5,772 nt of DNA from an uncultured bacterium (lineage in GTDB: Bacteria > Bacteroidota > Bacteroidia > CAILMK01), in contig CAILMK010000421.1 of assembly GCA_903835275.1 (NCBI GenBank), positions 1 to 5,772 of the forward strand. Direction: 5' to 3'. Both the position numbers and the translations under genes were made by a program. Of the stretch, positions 5,729 through 5,772 are shown one piece after another. The notes beneath the pieces are model-generated. The model did no database searches. It had not been told where the DNA came from and saw nothing but the letters and a program-made list of their open reading frames with translations. Positions within the stretch are counted from its first letter, which is position 1. Each line of letters begins with the position of its first letter.

Positions 5729-5772
5729 ATTTCGGATTTCGTTCGCCGCGGCGAATTCGATTTCGGATTTTC
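5729..5772. repeat. Direct repeats flanking a GC-rich palindrome at the window end
   Basis: ATTTCGGATTT occurs at 5729-5739 and again at 5760-5770. Between them is a perfect 14-bp palindrome, TTCGCCGCGGCGAA (5742-5755). No gene is seen here; the element may continue beyond the window. Confidence 0.6.

Overview
The window looks like a chromosomal segment of a member of the Bacteroidota, possibly Chitinophagaceae or a relative (the phylum is much firmer than the family). The reasons are two proteins with type IX secretion (T9SS) C-terminal sorting domains of the YPNPAND...DISGK...GxYxxx type, a secreted MORN/TonB-C protein of a kind common in that phylum, several exact matches to the Bacteroidota -7 promoter box TAnnTTTG, and A-rich start regions mostly lacking Shine-Dalgarno sequences.

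Layout. Positions 3-1058 (+) hold the 3' part of a gene for a T9SS-exported protein made of ~46-51 residue propeller-type repeats; its start lies outside the window. After 28 bp comes a colinear paralogue (1087-2421, +) that has a signal peptide and seven repeats but carries an in-frame TGA at 1981-1983, which separates the repeats from the sorting domain. A strong hairpin terminator (2469-2499) ends this block. A short tract of 9-bp ATCNGCG repeats follows. Convergent to the block is a minus-strand gene (2577-3338) for an exported protein with MORN-like repeats and a TonB C-terminal-like domain. It shares an 87-bp divergent promoter region with a plus-strand gene (3429-4820) for an exported von Willebrand factor A (VWA) protein that has an intact MIDAS site and two similar beta-rich C-terminal repeats. 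That gene ends in a double stop codon and a hairpin terminator (4862-4898). A 5061-5648 (+) gene of unknown function has its own promoter and a third hairpin terminator. The window ends in short repeats around a GC-rich palindrome.

How the genes relate. The two repeat proteins are clearly a duplicated pair and probably one transcript. The TonB-C and VWA genes are divergent and could share regulation, but no pathway joins them that I can see. All four secreted products would act in the periplasm, on the cell surface or outside the cell. The last protein appears cytoplasmic.

The observations most worth checking are the nonsense codon in the second repeat gene, the palindromic divergent promoter region with a possibly leaderless VWA transcript, the unrecognised 195-residue protein, and three different short-repeat tracts, each lying just beyond a terminator. 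I do not see a clear new defence, mobile or biosynthetic system here.
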